DNA of 20,133 nt from an uncultured Atopobium sp. (GTDB lineage: Bacteria > Actinomycetota > Coriobacteriia > Coriobacteriales > Atopobiaceae). The notes below the pieces were generated by a model. That model saw nothing but the letters and a program-made list of their open reading frames with translations, did no database searches and had not been told where the DNA came from. This document shows positions 8,588-16,413 of this stretch, piece by piece; positions within the stretch are counted from its first letter, which is position 1; each line of letters begins with the position of its first letter. Location: the NCBI GenBank assembly GCA_946999785.1, contig CAMQEO010000017.1, forward strand, positions 1 to 20,133. Reading direction: 5' to 3'. Made by a program: the position numbers and the translations under genes.

Positions 8588-8616
8588 ATCATAACGGTAA
8601 GAGGGCATAAGGTCAA
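8588..8616 (-). promoter_or_regulatory. Sigma-70-type promoter of the M50-scpAB-cmk operon
   Basis: On the minus strand TTGACC (8611-8616) and TATGAT (8588-8593) are separated by exactly 17 bases. Each hexamer matches the sigma-70/SigA consensus at five of six positions. Transcription would start near 8580, giving an untranslated leader of about 60 bases before the M50 protease start at 8518. This is the best promoter in the left half, and no equally good one is evident further down the series, which supports one long transcript. Confidence 0.6.
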
Positions 8617-8653
8617 CTATATACAAGAAATACACAAGGCGTATATATACACT

Positions 8654-9355
8654 TTACCTGCTGTTTCGTAAAGTAAACGCAAGACGACATAACAGGTAGT
8701 CAAGCACAAACAAAATAAGAGTTACTATCACGTAATCGCCACGCAAAATGCCGCCAAATGGACTCTCGATAATAAACGACCCCACCAAAACTGGCGGTAA
8801 AATACGTGAAACCGTATGGTAAAACATAAGAAAAGCAAACCGCAGAGGTGCAAACGGCAACGCGCTTCCTACAATAATGAGCGAAAGCATCCATGCAAAC
8901 ACGCGACACAATACTGCAATGAACTGGCAAAACACAGATACAAGTGAACCTGTGATGCCGTGAAACAGGCCTGAGACTGCGCGTTCTACTGTTGACGCAT
9001 AATAATCAGCGCGTTCAGGACGCATAGCTTCAGGTGTTGATTTACGCATGGGGCGCGGTGAAGGCGCAGGCATGGGACGCGGCTCATACCCACCCTGTGG
9101 CGATGCATATGCCGCATATTCAGAATCGGCGCTTGGAGCATAAGGCTGAGGCGATTGTGTTATCCGCTGACGACGTACCGTAGGAGCTGCATATCCCTTG
9201 TTCGCAAAAGACGCAGGCATAACAGTTGTTTTATCACAGCGATTAGCACCTTCACCATAGGCGGAGCGTTCATCATAAGCGCCACGTACACCATACGCAT
9301 CGCGCGCGTCATCAGGCACGCCATATGGATTATACATACTATCGGGATTAATCAT
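8654..9355 (-). CDS. Unrecognised membrane protein with Tyr/Gly/Pro-rich disordered N-terminus
   Basis: Not recognised as a named family. I choose the ATG at 9355 (233 residues). The frame could start six codons earlier at 9373, but the 9355 ATG has the GAGGGGAC ribosome site, and its start overlaps the ABC-F stop by 8 bases. Residues 1-125 look disordered, with irregular repeats such as DAYG, GAYDERSAYG and PQPYAP, and a Pro/Met/Arg-rich stretch (PMPAPSPRPM). From about residue 130 follow three hydrophobic segments (about 135-165, 168-197 and 205-225), ending in a basic tail. This resembles an anchored protein with an intrinsically disordered cytoplasmic N-terminus. The overlap with the ABC-F gene suggests coupled translation but does not define a function. 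Confidence 0.75.
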   Translation of the reverse strand: MINPDSMYNPYGVPDDARDAYGVRGAYDERSAYGEGANRCDKTTVMPASFANKGYAAPTVRRQRITQSPQPYAPSADSEYAAYASPQGGYEPRPMPAPSPRPMRKSTPEAMRPERADYYASTVERAVSGLFHGITGSLVSVFCQFIAVLCRVFAWMLSLIIVGSALPFAPLRFAFLMFYHTVSRILPPVLVGSFIIESPFGGILRGDYVIVTLILFVLDYLLCRLAFTLRNSR

Positions 9356-11471
9356 TTGTCCCCTCTTCCACAATACGAGTTAATTCGAGCCATTCTTGTT
9401 CTAAAGCGTCAATTTTTTGAGAAAGCGCATTATATTCGTTCATGCATTCATTAAATTCATCTTTATGCTGGTAAATTTCCTGATCCGACATACGAGTTTC
9501 GAGCTCATGTTTGCGCGAAGTAGATGCCTGTAAAGCTGCCTCAACTTCTGACAAGCGTTTTCGCTCACGCGCAACACGTCTGTGCGCGCGATTTCGCGCT
9601 TCAGCCTCAAGACGGCGTTGCTCTTTGGTTTTAACATTACGTTTTGCCAGATGATCATGTGAATCCAAAGGGGAATCTGTACGCGTGGAGTTCTGAGAAA
9701 CAACAGCCTCAGCTTTCTTACCCTGTGAAAGCGTATCTAAAGACGCACTTCTCTGTTCGTGCGAAGCATGCAACAACCCAGTATTGTCTACACGCGCTTG
9801 GGCGTGCGCTCCAGCAGCATCTTTTTGTTCGCGCGCATCCAATTCTTCGCGCTTATACAGATAATAATCGTAATCACCATCAAAGACACGAACCTGATGA
9901 TTGCGCACTTCGATAATTTTATTTGCAACATTTCGTACCAAATGTTCATCATGGCTTACCAACAAAACAGTGCCCTTAAAGGTAGTTAATGCATGCTCAA
10001 GCACTTCAACCGAGTCGATATCCAAATGATTGGTAGGCTCATCCAAACACAAAAGAGGATCGGGAAAGACCAGCATTTTTGCCAAAGCCAAACGAGCGCG
10101 CTCCCCACCCGAAAGCACACTAACACGTTTGTCAACATCTTCTCCGTGAAACAAAAACGCACCTAAAAGCCTACGTTGTTCAGAGGTAGTCCATGTATTT
10201 GAGGCTTCACCCATTTCTTGCAATACGGTATTGCGCTCATTGAGCGTTTCAAGTTGATGCTGAGCATAATAAGAAAACTCAACATTTTTCCCAAGCACAA
10301 TGTTTCCTGCCGTTGGTTTTTCGATGCCACAAATCAACTTCATAAGTGTTGATTTACCTGCACCATTAGGTCCTACGAGCGCAACATGATCTCCTCGATA
10401 CAAAACAACATTCACATCGTTATAAACAACGGTATCTTCAAACTGTTTTGACACATGCTCAACTGACACTACCGTATCTGCTGTTCGTGGTGGTGCAGGA
10501 AAATTAAAATGCACTTTCTTTGACGCTTGCGGCAATACTACAAGCTCCGATTTAATTTGCTCAAGACGGCGCACGCGTTCTTGTACCTGTTTTGCTTTGG
10601 TAGGTTTATACCTAAAACGATCAATAAACACCTGCATATGGGCAATATCGCGCACTTGCGCCTCACGTTTTGCACGCAACTGTATAAGATTGTCTTCGCG
10701 CTGTTTAAGATAGCGCGAATAATTTCCCACATACGTCATAACACGCTTATTTTCGATTGACGCAATGTGCGAAACGCATGCATCCATAAATGCGCGGTCA
10801 TGAGATACCATAAGCACCGCACCATCATAACTTGACAAAAATGATTCAAGCCATGCAACACTTTCGAGGTCAAGGTGGTTAGTTGGCTCGTCTAAGAGTA
10901 ATAAATCTGGATGCTTGAGCAGCAATTTGGCAAGCGAAATACGCATTTGCCATCCACCCGAAAATTCGCAAGCAAGCTTGTGAAAATCCTCTACCGGAAA
11001 TCCTAAACCGCCTAAAATCTGCTGAGCACGCGCTGGCAACTCGTAGCCACCCAAACGCTCAAAATTTTCTTGATTCTTACTATAGTTTGCAAGCAATTCG
11101 TCCAATTCTTTTTGTTGGACTCTATCTACAGAAGAGCTGCTGAGCTGCGCAATTTGATGTTCTTGTTCACTTAAAACCGATTGTAGGCGCACCACTTCGT
11201 GAGCCGATTGCACCACTTCTTCTAAAGCGGTTGTATCTTTTGAAAGCTTTGTTTCTTGCTCAAGATAGCCAACACGTATATCGCGCGCGAAGCTTACACG
11301 ACCCTCATCAGGGGTTTCAAGTCCCATCAGAATCTTTAAAAAGGTTGTTTTACCAGCTCCGTTAGGACCAACAAGCCCCCAGCGTTCGCCAGCGTTAAGT
11401 TGTAAGACAACATCAGACCATAACAGTTGCGGACCAAATGATTTAGATAATTTTTCGGCAAGAGCTATCAC
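9348..11471 (-). CDS. ABC-F family ATP-binding protein (ribosome-associated type)
   Basis: Soluble ATPase with two ABC domains and no membrane segments, characteristic of ABC-F proteins that act on the ribosome. Domain 1 has Walker A GPNGAGKT (35-42), signature SGGWQ (171-175) and LLLDEPTNHLD (191-201). The interdomain linker spans about 250-330. Domain 2 has GPNGAGKST (367-375), LSGGERARLALAK (453-465) and LDEPTNHLD (476-484). A charged C-terminal extension (about 545-705) ends in a predicted coiled coil, as in Uup and YdiF types. At 707 residues it is at the long end. The start codon is GTG at 11471, with AAGGAG upstream. Whether it is housekeeping or gives antibiotic protection cannot be decided from sequence alone. 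Confidence 0.9.
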   Translation of the reverse strand: MIALAEKLSKSFGPQLLWSDVVLQLNAGERWGLVGPNGAGKTTFLKILMGLETPDEGRVSFARDIRVGYLEQETKLSKDTTALEEVVQSAHEVVRLQSVLSEQEHQIAQLSSSSVDRVQQKELDELLANYSKNQENFERLGGYELPARAQQILGGLGFPVEDFHKLACEFSGGWQMRISLAKLLLKHPDLLLLDEPTNHLDLESVAWLESFLSSYDGAVLMVSHDRAFMDACVSHIASIENKRVMTYVGNYSRYLKQREDNLIQLRAKREAQVRDIAHMQVFIDRFRYKPTKAKQVQERVRRLEQIKSELVVLPQASKKVHFNFPAPPRTADTVVSVEHVSKQFEDTVVYNDVNVVLYRGDHVALVGPNGAGKSTLMKLICGIEKPTAGNIVLGKNVEFSYYAQHQLETLNERNTVLQEMGEASNTWTTSEQRRLLGAFLFHGEDVDKRVSVLSGGERARLALAKMLVFPDPLLCLDEPTNHLDIDSVEVLEHALTTFKGTVLLVSHDEHLVRNVANKIIEVRNHQVRVFDGDYDYYLYKREELDAREQKDAAGAHAQARVDNTGLLHASHEQRSASLDTLSQGKKAEAVVSQNSTRTDSPLDSHDHLAKRNVKTKEQRRLEAEARNRAHRRVARERKRLSEVEAALQASTSRKHELETRMSDQEIYQHKDEFNECMNEYNALSQKIDALEQEWLELTRIVEEGTND

Positions 11472-11533
11472 AAAAGATACTCCTTATCGTTACCACTCAT
11501 AAAATGACTTACTATCCTACTACATGAATATAC

Positions 11534-11568
11534 CATGTTGCATACCCATAAACTTTGTCCACAACATG
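11534..11568. repeat. 7-bp inverted repeat between pdxT and the ABC-F gene
   Basis: CATGTTG (11534-11540) and CAACATG (11562-11568) are perfect inverted repeats separated by 21 bases in the 130-base gap upstream of the ABC-F start. There is no T run on either side. It could be a regulatory site for the ABC-F gene or simply chance; evidence is weak. Confidence 0.25.
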
Positions 11569-11601
11569 CTAACTGCCCCACACAAACACGCGCCTGTTGG
11601 T

Positions 11602-12360
11602 TTACGAAGCCGCGCACAGCAACTCGTGTAAATACACTTCTGCATCAAGCTCAGGATGAAACGAGCAGGCAATTTGATTGTCCTGACGCACCGCGCACGA
11701 ATAACCATCCAAACTTACCAGCGTTTCAACACAAGAATCTTGCGCAATAATTTTAGGCGCACGAATAAACGTAAGCTGCATTAGATGAGGCTGCGCAGGT
11801 GCACTTGCAGATGGCGAAGCAGTGGCTAAGGAATGTATTGGTGCTTGCGCATGAAAACTTGCAAGTTGGCGCCCGTATGCATTGCGACAAACACGCACCT
11901 TAAGCGTTTGAAAACCATGTACTGCAGCGCGCGTATCAAGGACATTCTTTTGAGAAAAAGCCTCTGTATCACCAAAATTCCCTTGTTCGCGTAAAGACTT
12001 GAGCTTATCTTGTGACGCACCACAAGACTCCACACACGCTAAATCGCCCGATCCATCAATATGAGCAGCTAATAAAATAAGACCTGCACAGGTGCCCAAA
12101 ACAGGCATGCCTTGTAAAATATGGTTGCGAAGCGGCTCAAACAACTGAAGCTCTTTAAGAAGATGGGCTTGTACGCTTGATTCTCCTCCGGGCAAAATAA
12201 GTCCATCAAACGAATGGGCTATATCATGAGCTTGTCTAATCTCAAAACAGTCAACGCCCAAGCTGCGCAGCAAGTGGATATGCTCAATGAAAGCACCTTG
12301 GACGCTTAGAACACCAATTCTTTTTTTCCTAAATGTTGCACGTATGTGCGTATTGTTCAT
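11602..12360 (-). CDS. pdxT: PLP synthase glutaminase subunit PdxT, enlarged
   Basis: Class I glutaminase that feeds ammonia to PdxS for de novo pyridoxal 5'-phosphate synthesis. It shows GVLSVQGAFIEH (16-27), LPGGESS (56-62), the nucleophile in GTCAGL (C91), RNAYGRQ (159-165), FIRAP (198-202) and SFHPEL with H235 and E237 completing the triad. At 252 residues it is well above the usual 185-200. About 40 extra residues (roughly 104-150) lie between the nucleophile region and RNAYGRQ, and a Ser/Ala/Pro-rich patch spans 175-192. The frame is intact through the insert. The ATG at 12360 has an AAGGAT ribosome site. It follows pdxS by 52 bases, so the two are co-transcribed. Confidence 0.94.
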   Translation of the reverse strand: MNNTHIRATFRKKRIGVLSVQGAFIEHIHLLRSLGVDCFEIRQAHDIAHSFDGLILPGGESSVQAHLLKELQLFEPLRNHILQGMPVLGTCAGLILLAAHIDGSGDLACVESCGASQDKLKSLREQGNFGDTEAFSQKNVLDTRAAVHGFQTLKVRVCRNAYGRQLASFHAQAPIHSLATASPSASAPAQPHLMQLTFIRAPKIIAQDSCVETLVSLDGYSCAVRQDNQIACSFHPELDAEVYLHELLCAAS

Positions 12361-12412
12361 ATCTATCCTTTAATGTCTATCCTTCATAATTTAGAATTAT
12401 TACAGACACAGC

Positions 12413-13360
12413 TTATTTACCACGTTCAGCCATAAGAAGCTGGATTTCTTGCTCGTTAATACCAACCATTGCTTCTCCTAAATTCTGCGACACACGCGCA
12501 AGCGTAGAAGGATCGTTAAAGTTTGTAACAGCTTGAACAATAGCCTCGGCACGCTTTTGAGGGTTGCCACTCTTAAAAATACCGCTTCCCACAAACACAC
12601 CTTCAGCACCCAACTGCATCATAAGTGCAGCATCGGCTGGCGTTGCCACACCACCTGCCGCAAAGTTAACTACAGGAAGTTTTTGATGTTTATGAACATA
12701 GCTTACGTACGAAACAGGAACTTGTAGACGCTTTGCCTCTTCAAACAGTTCATCTGCGCGTAAAGCAGCAATACAGCGAATCTGCGATTGCATACGGCGC
12801 ATGTGTGTAACGGCTTGAATAACATCTCCCGTACCAGGCTCGCCTTTAGTGCGAATCATAGAAGCACCTTCGGCTATACGACGAAGCGCCTCTCCTAAAT
12901 CTTTGGCGCCGCATACAAATGGCACACTAAATTCATTTTTATCAATATGATACACACCGTCTGCAGGGCTTAAGACTTCGGATTCATCAATGTAATCAAT
13001 ATTGAGTTCTTGCAAAATCTGTGCTTCTACAAAATGGCCAATCCTGCATTTTGCCATAACGGGAATAGAAACTGCTTGTTGAATACCTTTAATCATAGAA
13101 GGGTCGCTCATGCGACTTACACCGCCAGCCGCGCGAATATCAGCAGGAATGCGCTCCAAAGCCATAACAGCACAAGCGCCTGCGGCTTCGGCTATACGCG
13201 CTTGTTCGGGCGTTGTAACATCCATAATAACTCCGCCTTTAAGCATAGCGGCAAGTTGACGATTAAGTTTTTGGCGGCTTGTGCAGTCGCTCACCACTTG
13301 TGTACCTGCAGATGCGTTGGCATCAGATACATTAGCTGCCGAGGAATCCGAGTTATTCAT
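12413..13360 (-). CDS. pdxS: Pyridoxal 5'-phosphate synthase lyase subunit PdxS
   Basis: Condenses ribose 5-phosphate, glyceraldehyde 3-phosphate and ammonia into PLP, forming a dodecamer with PdxT. At 315 residues it is about 20 longer than typical, because of a polar N-terminal extension (1-28). Landmarks are GGVIMDV (42-48) with D47, ALERIPADIRAAGG (67-80), VMAKCRIGHF (101-110) with Schiff-base lysine K104, DYIDESEVL (122-130), and RTKGEPGTGD (170-179) with the second key lysine K172. The ATG at 13360 has an AAAGGAG ribosome site about 11 bases upstream. No MocR-type PdxR regulator is present in the window. Identification is secure. Confidence 0.97.
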   Translation of the reverse strand: MNNSDSSAANVSDANASAGTQVVSDCTSRQKLNRQLAAMLKGGVIMDVTTPEQARIAEAAGACAVMALERIPADIRAAGGVSRMSDPSMIKGIQQAVSIPVMAKCRIGHFVEAQILQELNIDYIDESEVLSPADGVYHIDKNEFSVPFVCGAKDLGEALRRIAEGASMIRTKGEPGTGDVIQAVTHMRRMQSQIRCIAALRADELFEEAKRLQVPVSYVSYVHKHQKLPVVNFAAGGVATPADAALMMQLGAEGVFVGSGIFKSGNPQKRAEAIVQAVTNFNDPSTLARVSQNLGEAMVGINEQEIQLLMAERGK

Positions 13361-13723
13361 AAACGTTGCAACTCCTTTAGTTGTATTGATTTCAACTTTA
13401 CATGATATAAATGGTATCAGGTTTATTCATAAGATGGGACAGTTCCATAAAGACACAAGACAAATGATGATGTACCTGCAGGTAAGCTTATATATTATGA
13501 GATGAAATATACTACGTACTCAAACGCTACCGGCACGTTGCACAATTTTGCTATACTTACTAGTAATGTGCGAAATCAAACCACGCTCACACGTTGAGTA
13601 TGTCACAAACCAGCTGTAACATTGTTACCATTGGGCAAACATGTGGCATATTGATACTTGTACAAGCTTATGTGCGCTGTGATTTCAGCCTAGCTTATAG
13701 TTTAAGGGCAGATAGGAGAAGCC
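13361..13723. other. Divergent intergenic region between pdxS and a small membrane-protein gene
   Basis: 363 bases with no convincing coding frame. It must hold promoters in both directions. A pdxS promoter candidate is listed separately. An imperfect operator-like repeat, GTAAC-ATT-GTTAC, lies at 13616-13628 on the side of the rightward gene. No riboswitch fold was recognised. Confidence 0.5.
13404..13432 (-). promoter_or_regulatory. Candidate promoter for pdxST
   Basis: On the minus strand TTATGA (13427-13432) and TATATC (13404-13409) are spaced 17 bases apart and lie about 45 bases upstream of the pdxS start. Both hexamers are only moderate matches to consensus, so this is a suggestion based on position. 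Confidence 0.35.
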
Positions 13724-14101
13724 TTGAATACGCTTGCTAAAACGGTAAAATTTGCCGCACTTGCATCTTTGTTGTTGGGAATTATCTCACTTGTTGCAAC
13801 ATGTTTACTCATTGCTGCAGACCCCATGAAATTCCATGTATACCTGTGCGTCATAGAAAGTTTAGCCATGATATATGTGGGCTTTGTTTCTGCACGTCTT
13901 ATTAATGTACCATCGCGCGCCGTAACGGTTATGAACCGAGCCTCACTTGCCGTGCTTTTATGCTTTATTTGTGCCGCATTTGGTATGATGGCACGAGACA
14001 AAACACTCCTAGAATTTATTATCAATGCCTTGGGTCTTATTCTTTGCCTTGGTATATACGCATCTGCGCGGAGAATGGTTGTATTCCAAAGGAGAAAATA
14101 A
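13724..14101 (+). CDS. Small four-helix membrane protein, unrecognised
   Basis: A 125-residue hydrophobic protein with no family I can name. Four predicted membrane helices fall at about 9-31, 38-60, 71-90 and 97-114, ending in a basic tail (ARRMVVFQRRK), which suggests a cytoplasmic C-terminus. The start codon is TTG at 13724. It is accepted because AGGAGA lies directly upstream and no later ATG would keep the first helix. It reads in the same direction as enolase, 183 bases upstream of it, but enolase has its own promoter. It diverges from pdxST. The evenly spaced helices and upstream ribosome site make it a real gene, of unknown role. Confidence 0.75.
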   Translation: MNTLAKTVKFAALASLLLGIISLVATCLLIAADPMKFHVYLCVIESLAMIYVGFVSARLINVPSRAVTVMNRASLAVLLCFICAAFGMMARDKTLLEFIINALGLILCLGIYASARRMVVFQRRK

Positions 14102-14200
14102 TACGTATACAAAACCCTTAGATACCATATGCTATGGGTACACAAAAATGTCTAGAGAACACTGAGCAAATATGCGAGTTGTGCATAAAATTATAAATAG

Positions 14201-14229
14201 GTGTCAAGACTCAAAAGTTAGCTTATACT
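14201..14229 (+). promoter_or_regulatory. Promoter of enolase
   Basis: GTGTCA (14201-14206) and TATACT (14224-14229) are separated by 17 bases and match consensus at four and five of six positions. The predicted start near 14236 leaves a leader of about 50 bases before the enolase ATG. This fits a strongly expressed glycolytic gene. Confidence 0.5.
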
Positions 14230-14284
14230 GTATAAGGTTATGTAAATATTTTTCATACATAAGCATTTATGAAAGGAGTTGCAC

Positions 14285-15574
14285 ATGAGCAACATTAAAA
14301 GCGTGTATGGCCGTGAGGTTCTCGACTCTCGCGCAAACCCAACAGTAGAGGTTGAGGTAGAACTTGAGGACGGCTCGTTTGGTCGCGCTATTGTTCCTTC
14401 TGGAGCTTCTACAGGCGAATTTGAAGCTGTTGAGCTTCGCGACAACGACAAAGATCGTTATCAAGGAAAAGGTGTTTTAACTGCTGTTGGTCATGTAAAC
14501 AACGAGATTAGAGAGCTTTTGGTTGGTCGTGACGCAAATGATCAACGTGGCTGCGATCTTGCTATGATTCAAGCAGACGGCACTCCAAACAAGGGCAACT
14601 TTGGTGCTAATGCTATTTTGGGCGCAAGCTTGGCTGTAGCTCGTGCTGCTGCTGCATCCGCTGGCCTTCCTTTATATGAGTACCTTGGTGGTGCAAATGG
14701 TCACACCCTTCCTGTTCCTATGATGAACGTACTTAACGGTGGTGTTCACGCTGACAACAACGTAGACTTCCAGGAATTCATGATTATGCCTGTTGGTGCT
14801 CCCGACTTTAAGACTGCACTTCGTTGGTGCTCACAGGTTTATCACACTCTTAAAAATGTTCTTAAAGATTCTGGTCACAATACAGGTGTTGGTGACGAAG
14901 GTGGTTTTGCTCCTAACCTTAAAACCAATGCTGAGCCTTTAGAGTACCTCATGCAAGCTGTTGAGAAAGCTGGCTTTAAACCTGGTCAAGACTTCATGTT
15001 TGCTATGGACCCTGCTTCTTCTGAGTTCTATAACAAAGAGACTGGTAACTATGAGCTTAAAGGCGAAGGCCGTACCCTCACCAGCGATCAAATGGTTGAT
15101 TACTGGGAAGAGCTCGTTAATAAGTTCCCCATCATCTCTCTTGAAGACGGTCTTGCAGAAGAAGACTGGGAAGGCTGGAAGAAACTTACCGAGCGCATTG
15201 GCAAGAAGGTTCAACTTGTTGGTGACGACCTATTTGTAACTAACACCAAGCGTCTTGCTAAAGGTATTGAGGTTGGCGCAGCTAACGCAATCCTTATTAA
15301 AGTTAACCAAATTGGTTCTCTTACCGAAACCCTTGAGGCTATCGAAATGGCTAAACGCGCTGGTTACACCGCAGTTGTTTCCCACCGCTCTGGTGAAACC
15401 GAAGACACCACCATTGCAGACTTGGCAGTTGCTACTAACGCTGGCCAAATCAAGACTGGTGCTCCTGCTCGTACCGACCGTGTTGCTAAATACAACCAAC
15501 TTCTTCGTATTGAAGATCGCCTTGGTTCTTCTGCAGAATTCTTGGGTAAAACTGCTTTCTATAACATTCGCTAA
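14285..15574 (+). CDS. eno: Enolase (phosphopyruvate hydratase)
   Basis: Glycolytic enzyme that interconverts 2-phosphoglycerate and phosphoenolpyruvate with Mg2+. I start at the ATG at 14285 (429 residues, the normal length). A TTG two codons earlier keeps frame but sits inside the GAAAGGAG ribosome-site region. Visible residues are the mobile loop SGASTGE (39-45), H155, E164 (QEFMIMP), the acid E205 in GDEGGFAPN, metal ligands D242, E287 and D314, the catalytic base K339 (LIKVNQIGS), SHRSGETED (366-374) and K390 (GQIKTGAP). Codon use is visibly more biased, with many CTT, GGT, GCT and GTT codons, than in neighbouring genes, as expected for high expression. It is followed by its own terminator. 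Confidence 0.98.
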   Translation: MSNIKSVYGREVLDSRANPTVEVEVELEDGSFGRAIVPSGASTGEFEAVELRDNDKDRYQGKGVLTAVGHVNNEIRELLVGRDANDQRGCDLAMIQADGTPNKGNFGANAILGASLAVARAAAASAGLPLYEYLGGANGHTLPVPMMNVLNGGVHADNNVDFQEFMIMPVGAPDFKTALRWCSQVYHTLKNVLKDSGHNTGVGDEGGFAPNLKTNAEPLEYLMQAVEKAGFKPGQDFMFAMDPASSEFYNKETGNYELKGEGRTLTSDQMVDYWEELVNKFPIISLEDGLAEEDWEGWKKLTERIGKKVQLVGDDLFVTNTKRLAKGIEVGAANAILIKVNQIGSLTETLEAIEMAKRAGYTAVVSHRSGETEDTTIADLAVATNAGQIKTGAPARTDRVAKYNQLLRIEDRLGSSAEFLGKTAFYNIR

Positions 15575-15606
15575 TCTGCATGTTATAAAGGAGCTCTAAG
15601 CTCAAC

Positions 15607-15650
15607 AATAAGCCTCGTATGTGCTGTAGTACATGCGGGGCTTATTTGTT
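15607..15650 (+). terminator. Rho-independent terminator of enolase
   Basis: A 16-bp stem (15607-15622 with 15631-15646, two G-U pairs) closes an 8-base loop and is followed by the short T-rich stretch TTATTTGTT. With a one-base bulge the stem base can be extended. It lies 32 bases after the eno stop. The T tract is short, but the stem is strong. Confidence 0.75.
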
Positions 15651-16031
15651 AGAAATTTACACACTTTTTGTCCTATAACTCACAAAAGACGTATGCGCTT
15701 ACTGCACAAGAGATAATGGCTTTATCAATACACTACCAATATGATTCACTAGACGACATCACTATTTATACAAAAAGCTGCGACATTAAACCGTTTTCTG
15801 CATACAAAGTTTTGATGTATAAAATAAGGTAATATTTTGCATACCTCTATAAGCAATGTATACATATTGATCACACATACGATCGCATTTAAGCTTATTT
15901 TCACGTAATAGAACTTCAACCATACATCTCATGCCGAGCATGCTTTTACAGTTTATTGGATATTTAAATACATATATACATTCTTAATTAATATCTAACC
16001 ATTAAATAAACATTAATGTGTAACTTTTTGC
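15651..16031. other. AT-rich non-coding spacer between eno and the lysine riboswitch
   Basis: About 380 bases, strongly A/T-rich toward the right end (long A/T runs around 15955-16030). No credible gene, tRNA or recognised RNA fold was found on either strand. It may contain upstream promoter elements for the importer transcript. Confidence 0.5.
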
Positions 16032-16059
16032 TTGCAATTTATATAAAGACGAGTAAACT
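16032..16059 (+). promoter_or_regulatory. Candidate promoter of the lysine riboswitch transcript
   Basis: TTGCAA (16032-16037) and TAAACT (16054-16059) are separated by 16 bases, each matching four of six consensus positions. Transcription would begin near 16066, just before the first riboswitch helix, which is the main reason for proposing it. Confidence 0.4.
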
Positions 16060-16072
16060 TTGAGCCAACATA

Positions 16073-16226
16073 AGGTAGAGGCGCGTTTGGTAAAGATTAC
16101 TTTTTTGAGCGGGAGCTATGAAGAAAAGGAAAGGTACCTAACGCCGAAAGCATATCGTTGCCAAACGGTATGCTTGGGTACAAGGATAACATCTTTGTAA
16201 CTGTCACAGATGTGGAGCGCTACTGA
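16073..16226 (+). promoter_or_regulatory. Lysine riboswitch (L-box) aptamer
   Basis: The sequence follows the L-box pattern in order: GTAGAGGCGCG opening (about 16075-16085), AAAGATTAC, GGGAGC, GAAAGG, the conserved ACGCCGAAAGC (16141-16151), GGGTAC after P3, and CTGTCAC followed by GGAGCGCTACTG. Helices can be drawn. P1 pairs 16074-16078 with 16220-16224. P3 is a 10-bp stem of 16148-16157 with 16166-16175. P4 pairs 16179-16186 with 16192-16199. CAC/GTG around 16205-16214 closes P5. Known L-box elements bind lysine and repress lysine biosynthesis or transport genes. This one sits 190 bases before an amino-acid importer, pointing to lysine uptake. Order and fold were judged by eye. Confidence 0.88.
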
Positions 16227-16230
16227 AGAC

Positions 16231-16320
16231 AAACAGTTAAACGCTTATACATGCCAGCTGTATTGCACGGTATAATGCAAATAGACACAGTTAAAGCGTA
16301 GGCAAACTGTTTTTATATAT
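16231..16320 (+). terminator. Riboswitch expression platform with regulated terminator
   Basis: AAACAGTT (16231-16238) can pair with AACTGTTT (16305-16312), and ACGCTT (16241-16246) with AAGCGT (16294-16299). The inner hairpin is TTGCA/TGCAA (16063+200 = 16263-16267 with 16276-16280). A T-rich tract, TTTTTATATAT (about 16310-16320), follows. A second ACAGTT copy at 16287-16292 offers a smaller local terminator hairpin with the same AACTGT strand. The P1 3' strand (16217-16223) could instead pair with GTAGGC (16298-16303) when lysine is absent, disrupting the terminator. This alternative pairing is an inference. Confidence 0.6.
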
Positions 16321-16413
16321 GCGCCTTTGGGGCACCGTATCTTAGACACTTACATACGCATCCGTTCTCACCCTTATCGAATCTGTTGTCGCACTTCAAG
16401 CGAAAGGTGTCCT

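Noticed and set aside
9348..11471. ABC-F gene as an antibiotic-resistance determinant.
   Set aside because: The C-terminal coiled-coil extension and generic motifs fit housekeeping Uup/YdiF types. Nothing visible links it to a resistance subfamily or mobile DNA.
14279..14284. TTG start two codons before the enolase ATG.
   Set aside because: The TTG overlaps the ribosome binding site; the ATG at 14285 gives the normal enolase N-terminus.
16327..16413. Possible earlier TTG start extending the importer protein by 29 residues.
   Set aside because: No ribosome site precedes the TTG, and it lies immediately after the riboswitch terminator tract. The ATG at 16414 has GAAAGG at good spacing.
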